From Clusia tigrina (Eukaryota; Arthropoda; Insecta; Diptera; Clusiidae), in NCBI GenBank assembly GCA_920105625.2, contig OV050032.1:16536356-16600355 (forward strand): DNA of 64,000 nt, read 5' to 3'. The notes under the pieces are model-generated. The model had not been told where the DNA came from. It saw nothing but the letters and a program-made list of their open reading frames with translations, and made no database searches. The translations under genes and the position numbers were made by a program. Position 1 is the stretch's first letter. Every line of letters begins with the position of its first letter. Below, one piece after another: positions 1 through 13,824 of this stretch.

Positions 1-27
1 AAACTGAATACAGTTTCTTTGATCCAT
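1..27 (-). CDS. mariner transposase, N-terminal nine codons (partial)
   Basis: The frame starts with ATG at 27-25 and runs open to base 1. It reads MDQRNCIQF, where the first helix-turn-helix of a mariner transposase would begin. The start was chosen for its position about 210 bp inside the terminal repeat, the usual leader length in mariners. Function (DDD transposase, cut-and-paste at TA) is inferred from family only; no catalytic residue is in view. Confidence 0.5.
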
Positions 28-239
28 TTTTTCGAATAGTACAAAATCGAAGAGCACACCAAAACACGACTAACCTTTTTATCTGTCAAAAACAAACTGA
101 CAATCCAAAATGGTTGGTATTGCCAACATATATAACAGACATGTGTACCAACATTAAAAAAAAAATGCGAAAATCGAACATCGAACACACGTAACTCACG
201 AAAAGATGAAAATAACGGTTATTTTTTGATCACACCTCG
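1..239 (-). mobile_element. mariner element, 5' end only (continues off left edge)
   Basis: Read on the minus strand, the element opens at 239 with a terminal repeat beginning CGAGGTGTGATCAAAAA, next to a TA dinucleotide (240-241), the mariner/Tc1 target. About 210 bp of leader follow, then an ATG at 27-25 that opens a frame reading MDQRNCIQF to the window edge. From family knowledge, MDQR-C-I-F is a familiar start for one insect mariner transposase lineage, but only nine residues are visible. The leader shares blocks (ATGTTGGTAC, then a CCATTTTG-like block) with the interior of the short TA-flanked element at 63087-63311, so the two are the same lineage. Whether the transposase is intact lies outside the window. 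Confidence 0.7.
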
Positions 240-243
240 TATA

Positions 244-3008
<2,765 letters not shown>

Positions 3009-3312
3009 CGCTGAAATGTCAAGTGTGAGTTTGGAAAGTTCCTCTGGCATTTTCAGTTCAGTTTGCGTTGGCAAATTCGAATGAATCATTTAACGCTTCA
3101 GCAAAGATGCCAAATTTACTTTAGAGTGTTCAGAGTTCTCCTCATCAAACTTAAGCATGTGTTCCAACTCAAAATTGTGTTCAATGATGAGGCTCATTTC
3201 TGTCTTAACTGGTGTGTCACTAAGCAAAGCTGCGACATATGCAGTGAGACCAATCCGGTAGCATTGGAAGGGATTTCGGTGTATTCACAGGTGCGGCTTA
3301 CACGCTGCTGAC
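3009..3312 (+). pseudogene. decayed DEAHF-type transposase relic
   Basis: An 82-codon frame (3063-3311) joins two pieces of a transposase family (Tc1/mariner superfamily, DDE catalysis) that I recognise by pattern. LTLQQRCQI is its N-terminal start. VFNDEAHFCLNWCVTKQ, then a PVALE-like stretch, corresponds to the first catalytic Asp block (usual form F-x-DEAHF-x-LNGYVNKQN). The several hundred bases normally between them are missing, so this copy is internally deleted. A second relic of the same family lies on minus at 25300-25810. No ends with terminal repeats were found. Confidence 0.55.
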
Positions 3313-4818
3313 CTATGACCTACATCTTCCAAATGGTGTCCATTATCAATATGGCATTGATGGGAAATAGAATTGATTTCAATAGGATGGCATTTCATGC
3401 TCTACGGAGAACGTAGTTTTTAGCATAAAGGTGACTACTAAAAATTAATCTGTCTAGTCATTTCTAACTTGGATGTTTTGAGAGCACGCTGTGCAAGGTA
3501 GGTCGCTTAAGTCATGTAAAGGGATATATTGGTCACACGTAAGTTGTGGTGGATTCATGCGTTATGGTGTGGTTGGTGGGAAGGAGTATTCTCAATTACT
3601 TTAAAAACGCTTACTCGTAACTAACCTTAGATATAGTCTATACTCGTATTTAAATTACTCCTAATTTAGATATTGGTTGGTTCTCATTGCCACTTTTATG
3701 AATAAATCCGTCAAAAAATTCAGCAGACTTTAATTGTAGCGTATATGGAAATTTTGACGATTTTGTTATTTTGCATGACTGGAGAGAAGCGAGAAAGAAG
3801 TTCCACAGCGTACTGGCAAGACGTCAGAAAGGAGATCCTTAGGAACACCAGAAAAATGTCAAAAATATTTGCATTTCAAGATCCCTACTGTAAACTCTGA
3901 ATTGAATGGCATATACTAACCGCTCGAATTGTGTCTAGAAGCGCACCATTGAAAGGGAGCTGGATTTCAATGGAAAATATTATTAATGGAAAATATTTAA
4001 ATTATTTCTCTACTTAATAAATATAATTTTATTAGCAATAATCTATACATTGAAAACATTTTAAAGTCAAGTGATGTGCAAAAAAAGTATCCTTACAGTA
4101 GTTAAAATTATAAATAAGTTAATGAGAGATATGACCCATTGTTCCCTGTCTCGTTTTTATTCTAAATATAAAGGAGCCTCAGTTGTGATTATGACAGTGA
4201 AGCAAGCACTCCACATTTACCTGATCTGGTGGGACAGGAGGACTTACTCCAAACAACACGATAAAGACCCACACCAAATTTGTTTGGAGCGTTAAATCAA
4301 CATTTCTAGATTTAGGAATAATTCACCCAGTCTGGTAAGTCCACCACTGACTGATCTGTGTATTCTATCTGGTACTTTACACTTGTCAAGGCTTGCTTCT
4401 CAGACACTTTTTGAGGTGCTTAAAAGGGTGTTCTTGCAAGTATATAATCAAGGTTTGAGTGCCGCTGAGTTGGCACACAGCAGCTCAGATACTCGTATGT
4501 AAGTGTGCCGAAGATAACCAGCATGCATGCCAATGCGAGTATTCAATGTTAGTTTTTGTCTTGGGAGTTGCTCTCTCCGAGCTTTGAACGGTACGTGTGC
4601 CACTGGCAGGAGTTGCCACACTTACAAATAGTTGGTAGGACTGGTGTTAGAGTTAGAAACAGTTTGTTTAGCTCACCTGATTGGCCGACGGATAACCAGC
4701 TGCGAAATGGGCATACGCTGCCATAATTACTTTCAACTAATTTAACTTATTTAAATTTTTTTCTATTTTTTCTCTGCTTCTTCGTGGAATTTTTAAATTT
4801 GGTTTTATTTACACTTCA
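3313..4818. other. intergenic sequence, nothing recognised
   Basis: AT-rich unique DNA with scattered stops in all frames. A 74-codon frame at 4071-4295 has no recognisable motif. ACTCGTA heptamers occur near 3612, 3641 and 4492. Confidence 0.5.
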
Positions 4819-5884
4819 TTAACTGTGCGCCGAGTTGGGCCGCAGTCGCGCAAAGGTTAAAGAGTTCCAGTGGACAGTTACCAGTTGCACTGTGACTGAT
4901 ACTGCTGCAGGTGCCATCAATGTGCGCCGCCACGGGCGCGATGGCATTTCACTGGGCTCTGACCACGGCGACGACTGTGTGGCAATTGACAATTGCTGCA
5001 ACCGAGCGAGGTGCGGCAGGTCATTTCTAATGTGCCCGCAGAGCAGTTGGAGGCGCAGGGTCAGGGCTTTCCAAAAAACTGCTGACCCTGTTGGCGTAGT
5101 TTGTTGATTTTTTTCTCTTTTTTTATTGTGGTTTTGATAAATACCGCCGTTCCGCAAAGTTGTCAGTGGCCGGCGTTGATGTTGAAAGTGCGACGGTGTT
5201 TTTGGCAATTCACTTGAAACCGGTGTCCGGCGTTTAGCACACGCGCGTGTCACAAACTTCACTTGAGCTGCCTGCAGCACAGACGCACGCACATACCCTA
5301 CTTCCGGTGGATGCTTATAGGAAAAGTGCGATTTGGTCGCCGGTAGCGTCCGTCTTCACCTCGCAGCTGATTTTCAAACGTGTTTTGCGTGCCTTGTTAT
5401 CGCCTACGATGCGCGCGTATTCGCGTTCGAGCACAAACTGGTTGCGAGTGGCTGCCTGGTTGCGTCCGCACTTCGCAGCGGCCATGCAACAGAAGAGGAG
5501 CGCAACAGTGGCATATGCGACCATAGGGGTTGGCGCGTTGAGCGTGAGTGAAAGAGCCAGCACAGCTAGGCTGGCATACCACATTAGAGCAGCGCAAGCA
5601 GTACAAATATAGTGGCGCGCGTACTGCACTCGTGACAGTGGGTTGAGTTCAGGCACATTCTGAACGCCAGGGGAAACTTTGTGGCCACGCCCCAATTCGT
5701 AACTGTAACGAGCAAGAGACTGCAGCGCCACTGCTATATTTGGCGTCACAACTGAGCAAGGCGAGCAAAGTACTCGTCGCTTGTTGCGCGGAGCGGAGTT
5801 CACGCTGCTGCTCGCTATGTTTGTCACTTTTTCACTCACACCGCTGACTGTCTGACTGCTTGGCAGTCCGTGCAGCTGGCCCAT
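4819..5884 (-). other. GC-richer segment with two open minus-strand frames; possible exon or promoter region
   Basis: This 1.07-kb segment is visibly richer in G+C than its flanks. On minus it carries a 189-codon frame (5884-5315) and then a 157-codon frame (5292-4819) in a different phase. The first has two hydrophobic stretches (MWYASLAVLALSLTL and VAYATVALLFCCMAAA) and an R/K-rich tail. Just before its stop is a donor-like GAGGTGAAG. I recognise neither protein, and open frames are also seen on plus, which argues for base composition and against coding. It could be a 5' exon, promoter or CpG-rich regulatory region. Confidence 0.15.
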
Positions 5885-6749
5885 TGGAAGCGCATTATGA
5901 GTGGGGTAATTTTATGGCCGCTGTCGATTTCCTACCGAATCGCTAGGCTAGAATGGCAGGCATCTCCTAGTCAGTCATAGTTCACATGCTCCAGCCAACT
6001 TGTTTTCAAGCCCGATGCGACTTGTGGCAAGGTGAGCGCTTGTGGTGAATCACTTTGGTGCCTGCTGATGGAGTAAGAAAGCAGGCGTGGTTTCTTTTTA
6101 ATAGCAAAAGACGCAAACCACGCCCTTGTTGCAGATTTTAGTACGCTGAAAACCCATCGAGGACCTCAATGAAACGAATTGCCAGAGTCTGTGCAGAACT
6201 GGGCAGATCCTGCCAATTACAGCAGGATCTGCTGTGACAATGGCAGGGATAGTAGCCAGGCGCATATAAGAGGTGATCAATAGCGTCTATTCCCGTCGAG
6301 TCAAGCATTCTGAATACGGCAGAAGTGAGAGTCTGCGGTATTCAAATTGCCTGCTATGGGAGTTGAATCCAAAAATAGGGGAGTAATTTCAAGGATCTGC
6401 TCCTGCATTTTTCAGTTATTTTCCAACTTCTAATAATATCACTCAACATACAACAAAGGAATTGGCTTTAAATGGAGGGAATTGGGCACGAAAAAAGGGG
6501 TTACACAGAAGATTTGCATTGATCTTTAAGTCAGAGTTTAAGACTTCATTTTCCGGCCCCCACTGTAGCGCAGATAGCACATAAGCCTGTCACGCAAAAT
6601 GCTCTTTGTTTATCTGGGAATTTCATTTTCAAAGGTCTCAATTATGTATGAATTCCACGTTGAATTGGAGGATAATAAACTCTATTACAACGACCATCTT
6701 TGAGCAGAGTGGATTTTAATTCTGCTCTCTAATCTCGTTAATGTTGTAG
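5885..6749. other. intergenic sequence, nothing recognised
   Basis: Unique sequence without family-like open frames, terminal repeats or tandem repeats. Confidence 0.5.
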
Positions 6750-7900
6750 ATGAAGTCTTTGTGTCACAAAAAGAGTTTGAGGTTTGGGTATTTCGATGAC
6801 TTAAGTGTGTCCCAGATATATTCATTCAAAAAACAAAGTCGACTCATCTTGGTTTCAGGTTTCCAATCGCCAAAATCCTCTCCCAAGCTCTGGCCAGCCA
6901 GCAAAGTATCGCCAGTTTCCACTCTCTACTTCAGTAAATCCTCGACTGTATTACCTACAGATTTACTCTTAGTAACGTCGTCTAATATGGGAATATCCAT
7001 GATTATCTTCTTTATTGTTGCATATACGCATGGTTTCCAGATCTTTTTTTAAATGCAAGATTACAGACATTTTTGTGATTTATTCCACTCGTGGTATGGA
7101 CTGCTAGAAACTTCTCTTATACTACAAGTAAGCCCGCTCTGGCATTTATAACACGCTTCTCTTAAAACAAGTTTTTCATGATACTGATCGGTTTGGAGGA
7201 GGTTAATACGAAGCTTTCTTCATTTGATAGACGTTGTATTTATTCTAACTTTTGGGCTGTGATGTTGTTCCAAGTTTTCAAAACGGGAAATGAACTCTTG
7301 GATCATTCAAATCGTATGGAAATTTAATTTCTGGGACAAATTTTTTGTATACTGTTCTGGGCTAAGATCATTTCTTATTAATTTCGATAAATTAGCCCAA
7401 AAGAAGTCTTCGACCTTCAATTTTTCAACTGGAATGTGTTCTGCGAAGTTAAACACATTCTTCTGGTCACTTTTTCGTTCTTCACTACGCTTTGACAAAT
7501 TTCAAGGTTTGGCTTCATCTCGGATTAGTGTTCTGATGTATTTTCTCGAAGTTTCTGTAATCTCATGAAACATAAAGGCTCCCGCCAATTAAGTAAGTTT
7601 ATTTCAACCCATCCATTGACATTGAGTGAGCATATTCTTCAATTTGTTGCGGCATAATAGTATCATAAATTGAACAAAAACATTCTCTGAAGTCATCAAT
7701 TTGTTTGAGGATTCTTTTTGTGGAGAATATGACCAAGACCACTGAGTTCGCATTGTTCGAAGCAAACAGATTGCCTCAAACGGTCGAATGAACTGGACTG
7801 CGAGTATACGAGTATAAGGGAAAGACAACAACTCAAATTCAAGAAAGACAGAGCAATACGTCTGGTCTCTCAACCTAGCGGTTGAAGTGATCTTCCAACA
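6750..7900 (-). other. possible decayed coding sequence, unidentified
   Basis: On minus, several short frames in different phases read like protein and not like random AT-rich DNA. Examples are FRECFCSIYDTIMPQQIEEY (about 7610-7690), a charged stretch with EHIPVEKLKVEDFFWANLSK (7300-7500), and TGDTLLAGQSLGEDFGDW (about 6860-6920). They are separated by stops and frameshifts. I cannot assign a family. It may be an old processed pseudogene or a transposon protein. Neighbouring DNA shows no terminal repeats. Confidence 0.2.
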
Positions 7901-10037
7901 GATTTCTTATCGAACATTTTAGCTTCATTGATGAGGACCTCTCCTTGCCATTTCATAGCAGAAAATACCCGTTACTCATTGTGGTCTTATCTTGATTAAG
8001 TCCGAGTCTCTCCCACTCACTGTCTCATCCAACTTCTTAACTTTTTTAATGGTACCTGTCAGTTGAATAGAGTGTGGTCTCAGCAACGTTGTGTCATATC
8101 GTGTACTGCTTATATTAGATGTGACCAATGATCCCTCTAATTTTTTAAAACTTCAATTTCGAACTTTAAAACTACTTCAACGTAAGAAGGAAGTCGCTGA
8201 TAGTCCACTCTGAATGTGTGTGTGTTTTAGGGAAGGCTCCTTGTACACCTACCCAACGAAAACTTGCGGCTTTCTTTGTTGTTCAGTGAAGTTTGGTGGG
8301 GTTGGAAAATAACTACAAATGAACACAACAGAAAGCGTAAGAAAGGCAAAACAAAAACATAGCATAAAAAAAAAACAAAGGCAAATGAATGTCCTTTTTC
8401 GTTCTGCATTCAAAATGCAATCATTTTGGAGTACATGGCAGCGAAATTGCAAGCACAAAGGCAAAGGTGCATTGATAAACCAAAAAACCTAAAAACCAAA
8501 CAACGACAGGGCATTGACGTGAAATATCGGTGACCTAAGCTGCACACGACCGGACTGCAAAGCCCTGCTCACGTCAGCGGCACAATGCACAATCTAAGGA
8601 CAACACTAACCACAAGCTATGTGCTGCATTAAAGGAACTCCAACACACACACAAACACAAAACACACGCTCCCTCACACACACACACACCCAATTGCGAA
8701 CAGGCCGCTCGCAGAATGGCGTTGGTGGTGCCCCCCTGGTGAACCTGCATGCATGCATGCAATTTTTAAAGTCTGCGTAAATGTGTGTTGTACGAGTATC
8801 CTGAATTTTGTATCCTTTTGAGTGCACTGCTCGGCGGGCGCTGCTTAGTGCAGTGCAATTCTGTGCTCATGTTGTCCAAAATATCCTGCATGTGTACACC
8901 AGCCGCACTTTTTGTTTCGCCTCCAACGATTCGTACGTTTCGTACTGGCGAGCGTGTACGCTCTGTATCGTGTGTATCGTGTATACACAGCATTAGCTGC
9001 ATGCAAGTTCATTTGGCCGTACGAGCAAACATCTTGTTAAACTAGCAAACAAATGGCTTTGCTGGTTTTGGCTTTCATCTCTTTGTCCTCCTTTTTTCAG
9101 GAGCCGAGTTCGGTTTTTGTCCAGTTTTTGCTGCGTAGATTTTTACAAATCCTCTGTGATGTTGCAGCCGCTGTCATGTACCCTGTTCTAGACTTGTGTT
9201 GGCCATCATTGTTTGTCACCACCGAGCGAGCATGGAATGGGGATTATTAGATTGAAGTGCTTGTGTGAAGCTGAACTTTCGGCGGCTCCAGCTGCGAACT
9301 GACAAGCCCACTTAATTGGTTGCGCCCGTGGCGTGCTTTAATAAAGTCTTCGCAGTTAAATTTCCCCATGAATAATACCAGTAAAAATGATGTTCTTATT
9401 TGAAGGACATGCAATTTGCATCTAATGTGACCATCATATTTTCCCCGAGATGGTGTGGGGCCAACATTTTTATTGTACTCAGTTAATTAGGGTGCTGTGC
9501 TGATCTACAAATGAGACAATTTTCTTATGATAAGGTTGGCTGAAGTCAGGTGGGATTACTTGGTAGAAAGGGACAACCTCCTATAAAATCTATTGTGATG
9601 ATGCGAGAGTTATACACTTTTCCCTTAAATCTTTCCATTTTCAGGAGTTCATATTTGATTGTGGGGTGCATATGTGATATCAGCAGATTATGCATATAAC
9701 AAATCTCTGATTCAATTTGTATAGGGGTGAATTCTTATGATCCCTTCCTAGCTATGATAGTGTTTGAGAGAAAATACCCACATTCTCTTCTCTGTCGAAC
9801 AGAAATTAGTTGCTAGCAGATCAAGTCGGACAGGGAATTAATTAATGAGAAACTTTATGCCTGGTATCTACCTGGACGTAAAACTGATCCAGAAAAACTA
9901 TTATATTGAAATAAATAATCTGGAGTAGAAAATTAATTCGGCATAAATATATGTAGAAATTTTTCATCAGAGACCGATTCGATGGTTTAAAATGTCTCAT
10001 CCGAAAAACTCCTTGGATCAGTTTTTGAGTAAAGAGA
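7901..10037. other. intergenic sequence with short CA-rich runs
   Basis: No coding family recognised. An imperfect CA run (8641-8690) and a GCATGCATGCATGC stretch (8749-8762) are the only local repeats. The open frames on both strands around 8.6-9.0 kb are short and unrelated to any family I know. Confidence 0.5.
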
Positions 10038-11034
10038 CGCGACATCTTCATCAGGAAACTGCTCGGTTCTAGTTTCGCAGACGCAGACGAAATCTTCATC
10101 CGAAAACTGCTCGGTTCTAGTTTCGTAGATGCAAACGAAATCTTCATCAAGAAACTGCTCGTTTCTAGTTTCGCAGACGCAAACGAAATCTTCATCAGGA
10201 AACTGTTCGGTTCTAGTTTCGTAGATGCAAACGACATATTCATCAGGAAACTGCTCGTTTCTAGTTTCGCAGACGCAAACGAAATCTTCATCAGGAAACT
10301 GCTCGGTTCTAGATTTGCAGACGCAGACGACATATTCATCAGGAAACTGTTCGGTTCTAGTTTCGCAGACGCAAACGACATATTCATCAGGAAACTGCTC
10401 GGTTCTAGTTTCGCAGACGCAGACGACATCTTCATCAGGAAACTGCTCGTTTCTAGTTTCGCAGATGCAGACGACATCTTCATCAGGAAACTGTTCGGTT
10501 CTAGTTTCGTAGATGCAAACGACATATTCATCAGGAAACTGCTCGTTTCTAGTTTCGCAGACGCAAACGAAATCTTCATCAGGAAACTGCTCGGTTCTAG
10601 ATTTGCAGACGCAGACGACATATTCATCAGGAAACTGTTCGGTTCTAGTTTCGCAGACGCAAACGACATATTCATCAGGAAACTGTTCGGTTCTAGTTTC
10701 GTAGATGCAAACGACATATTCATCAGGAAACTGCTCGGTTCTAGTTTCGCAGACGCAAACGAAATCTTCATCAGGAAACTGCTCGGTTCTACTTTCGCAG
10801 ACGCAGACGAAATCTTCATGAGGAAACTGCTCGGTTCTAGTTTCGCAGACGCAGACGACATCTTCATCAGGAAACTGCTCGGTTCTAGTTTCGCAGACGC
10901 AGACTACATCTTCATGAGGAAACTGCTCGTTTCTAGTTTCGCAGACGCAGACGACATCTTCATCAGGAAACTGCTCGTTTCTAGTTTCGCAGACGCAAAC
11001 GAAATCTTCATCAGGAAACTGCTCGGTTCTAGTT
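10038..11034. repeat. 48-bp tandem array, about 20-21 copies
   Basis: Each unit contains TTCATCAGGAAACTGCTCGG then TTCTAGTTTCGCAGACGCAG and ACGAAATC or ACGACATC. Positions 10225 and 10513 begin stretches that match monomer for monomer, a 288-bp (six-monomer) higher-order repeat. Since 48 is a multiple of three and a unit lacks stops in some phases, a 341-codon frame runs on minus (10867-9842) with a 16-residue repeat like MKMSSASAKLEPSSFL, and plus frames carry another 16-residue repeat. A monomer at about 10905 has an in-frame stop on minus, and no gene-like flanks are visible. I call it a satellite or minisatellite and not a gene, though a repetitive protein is not excluded. Confidence 0.93.
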
Positions 11035-11040
11035 CTCTCT

Positions 11041-13567
11041 TCTAGTTTTGTTTAAAAAATCTGAATCAGAAAAATATTTGGGGTTAAATTGATGAACAAT
11101 TTTCAAAGTCTTAACTACATCCAAGTCCAGATTCGAGTATGAGGACCCACTTTCCGTAATACAAACTGAAGACTCCACACTGAAAAGCACAAAAAATCCT
11201 GCAAGTGATTTGCAGTGGCCGCATACGGTGCTGTTCAGCTCCGCGGTAGTCTGATATGTAGCTGTGCCGTGATCAAAATGCAACTCTTTGGCCAATAAAA
11301 CATGCCAAGTGGGTCTTACGCCCGTACACACCCCTATTTTCCGCTAACGGCATTAAGAATTCTTTATTTTTATTATTATTGTTTTTTATTTGTTAAACAT
11401 TTGCGTGGTTTTCGTTGTTTTTATTGTTGTTGTTGTGTTATGTTGTGTTGTTGGCTTTTATTTAAATCATGTAAAGTTGTAAATTTTAATGGGATGACAT
11501 TCGAATATTTACTGCACTTCGAGGCACAACATTAACACACACAGGACATGACAATAATTTCCCTTATTTACCTTACGCAACATGTTTGTCTCTTTGGCGG
11601 TTGGTCACTTGAACACTAAGTTAGTTGGTTGGTTGGTTGGTTGGTTCGTTCGTTTGTTGGTCAGATGGCCAGCAAAGGGTTCAGTGTGTATACTCGAACG
11701 CATCCAAGCCAGTCTACCACAACTGAACGAGAAAGTGCCTGGCCTCGTGAGGACAGTTTTCTTAATGAAACGGAATTTTTTCTTTCATACTCGTATTTTT
11801 CATTTTCTTAAAATGAAACAACGCTGGAAATGCATAAAATCGACCGCAGACCCAGACCCAGACCCAGTCGCAAGACGCAAAACGTAAAACGCAATCCCAA
11901 ACCCAAGCCCAAAAGATACGTCGTTGATATTTATCGAAATTAAGTGAGGAATTTCTTGTTCAAAATTGATTGCTTGAATTTGGTGATAATTTTTATTTAA
12001 CTCATTTTGGACCAGGCCACGACGGTCGCGGGGTGCGCAAAGGAGTGACCAAGTGCGGTGAGACGAGGCAGCTCATTTCGGCCTTATCGAAATGAAATTT
12101 TCAAAGTGTTTGTTTTCGTGGCTTTTAATTATTTCTTTTTCTGTCGCTGTCGATGTGGCTGTGGCTGCGGCTGCGGCCATGGCTGTTGCTGTGGCTGTTT
12201 CCTTTTCCTTGCCTTTTGGCGTGTTTGTTTGTTTGTTTGTTTGCTGGGCTATTTTCGAATACTGAAATGTAGAATTGATGGGAACGGTGCGTTTCGTTGA
12301 CGTTATGTGCATGCGACTGGGGACGTGTAGGATGTGTTGCATTTGCGCCCAGTTATTTACTTTACGGCTGCTCGGCCGCATGCCCGGTCGGCTTAGATCC
12401 GCCGCAACGTCGTCCCGTTTGCGTATCAATTTACAAACGAAAAGGCCGCATTTGCCGCCAAGCTGGCTGCCAGCGCCCGCTCGGGCTCAGCGTACGAATC
12501 GCAAGTTGCTCGTATCTGACAGACAGCACTTCGCGGGGGAAACACTGAATTAACGACCCATTTTAAGTTCCTGATAAGGCGTAGGTATTTGCTTACTGCA
12601 CACCGATACGTGGCCGATTGTAGTTAGTGTCCACGGCATGAAAGCCGTTAATGACAAGCGAGCACTGACTGAATAAGATAGTGGAGCGGACCTGTTTTCG
12701 ACGTTTCGGCCAAGTAGGTGTGTAGCATCTCTAAACCTGGCAGCTGCTGGGCACGCACATGCTGTCAAGCATTTTCAAGCGGTTGGCTGCAAGCGGTCAA
12801 ATGCAAAATTGAGATAATGTGTATCGGGTTCAGTTTCAGTTTCATTTTCAGTTTAGATATACTGAAGTCCGAGTAATTAATACAATTAGAAAGTAAGGCA
12901 TTAAGGGTGAGAGGGAAGGAGGGGACTCTTACATATGTATATACGAGATCTAAGTGTCTCGTAACACTTTTGTGAAAATAACCCTAGGTTAGTCGCGCTT
13001 TCCCACCGGGGTATTTCTAGTAAAATGAGATTCCTTAATTCTTCCACTGCGTACTTCAAACGCAGAATGAGCAATTGGGCTGACAGAAGATATGAGTGAA
13101 TGTACATTCACAATGATCTGGTTACTGAACCTGACAACGGTAAATACTCGTGTCATATGATAACTATATCCCCTCTCCAGAGATAGTTTATAACATCCCT
13201 GGTCATCGTTAAGTTTAGGGAGAGATGGTTGATAGCGCAGCAGAGTATAGTTAGTTGCGGTTTGTTTGAAGGGACGATCGGAGTGTGGCGCTACGCAAAT
13301 AATTTTTTGATCAATTATAAAGTTATCTCTCAATTTTAAAGCTATCTTTTTTTCAATTATAAAGTTGTATCAAACTAGATAGAAATATATACATACATGG
13401 TTTGACACTCGCCCAACACAATCACTGAATAGAATAAGTTACTCTCTCAACAGAAATAACTTGTTCCCATATCCAGTTTATTGTTAGCAAGATGAGGTAA
13501 TATTGACACCTCTGGAAGAAGTACCTGATTGAATTGTCAATAATAATCGTAAACTTTAAATCACTTT
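11041..13567. other. intergenic sequence, low-complexity patches
   Basis: No recognised gene. Contains (GGTT)n at 11619-11647, a CAGACC-like run near 11850-11870, a GGCTGCG/GGCTGTG-rich patch at 12140-12200, and three imperfect CAATTATAAAGTTATCT-like repeats near 13311-13370. Frames of 80-118 codons here overlap these patches and look spurious. Confidence 0.5.
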
Positions 13568-13786
13568 AGCCGCCCTTGGTGGTCGAATGGTAAGCATGCC
13601 AGACTCACATTCAGAGGGTTCGCAGCTTCAAATCTTGCCCCGGGCTTGGTGTCAAAAAATGATTCTTTTTAAAAACCTTTTTCTCTTCGAGTCGAAAGCC
13701 TCAGTAGCTAGAACTCACTCGCCAACCCCTTGCAGTGATACTTTATTATAAGATATAATAACAATAATAATAAGATAAGATATAAA

Positions 13787-13824
<38 letters not shown>
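13568..13824 (+). mobile_element. tRNA-derived SINE, copy 2 (older)
   Basis: Same head and body as the copies at 244, 23975 and 61481, but more diverged: box A region GGTCGAATGGTAAGC, box B CTTCAAATCTTGC, then TCTCTTCGAGTCGAAAGCCT. The tail has grown into an (AAT)n tract to 13824. The decayed promoter boxes suggest an old insertion. No clear target duplication was found. Confidence 0.8.

Noticed and set aside
8641..8690. CRISPR-like or regulatory array
   Set aside because: Just imperfect CA dinucleotides.
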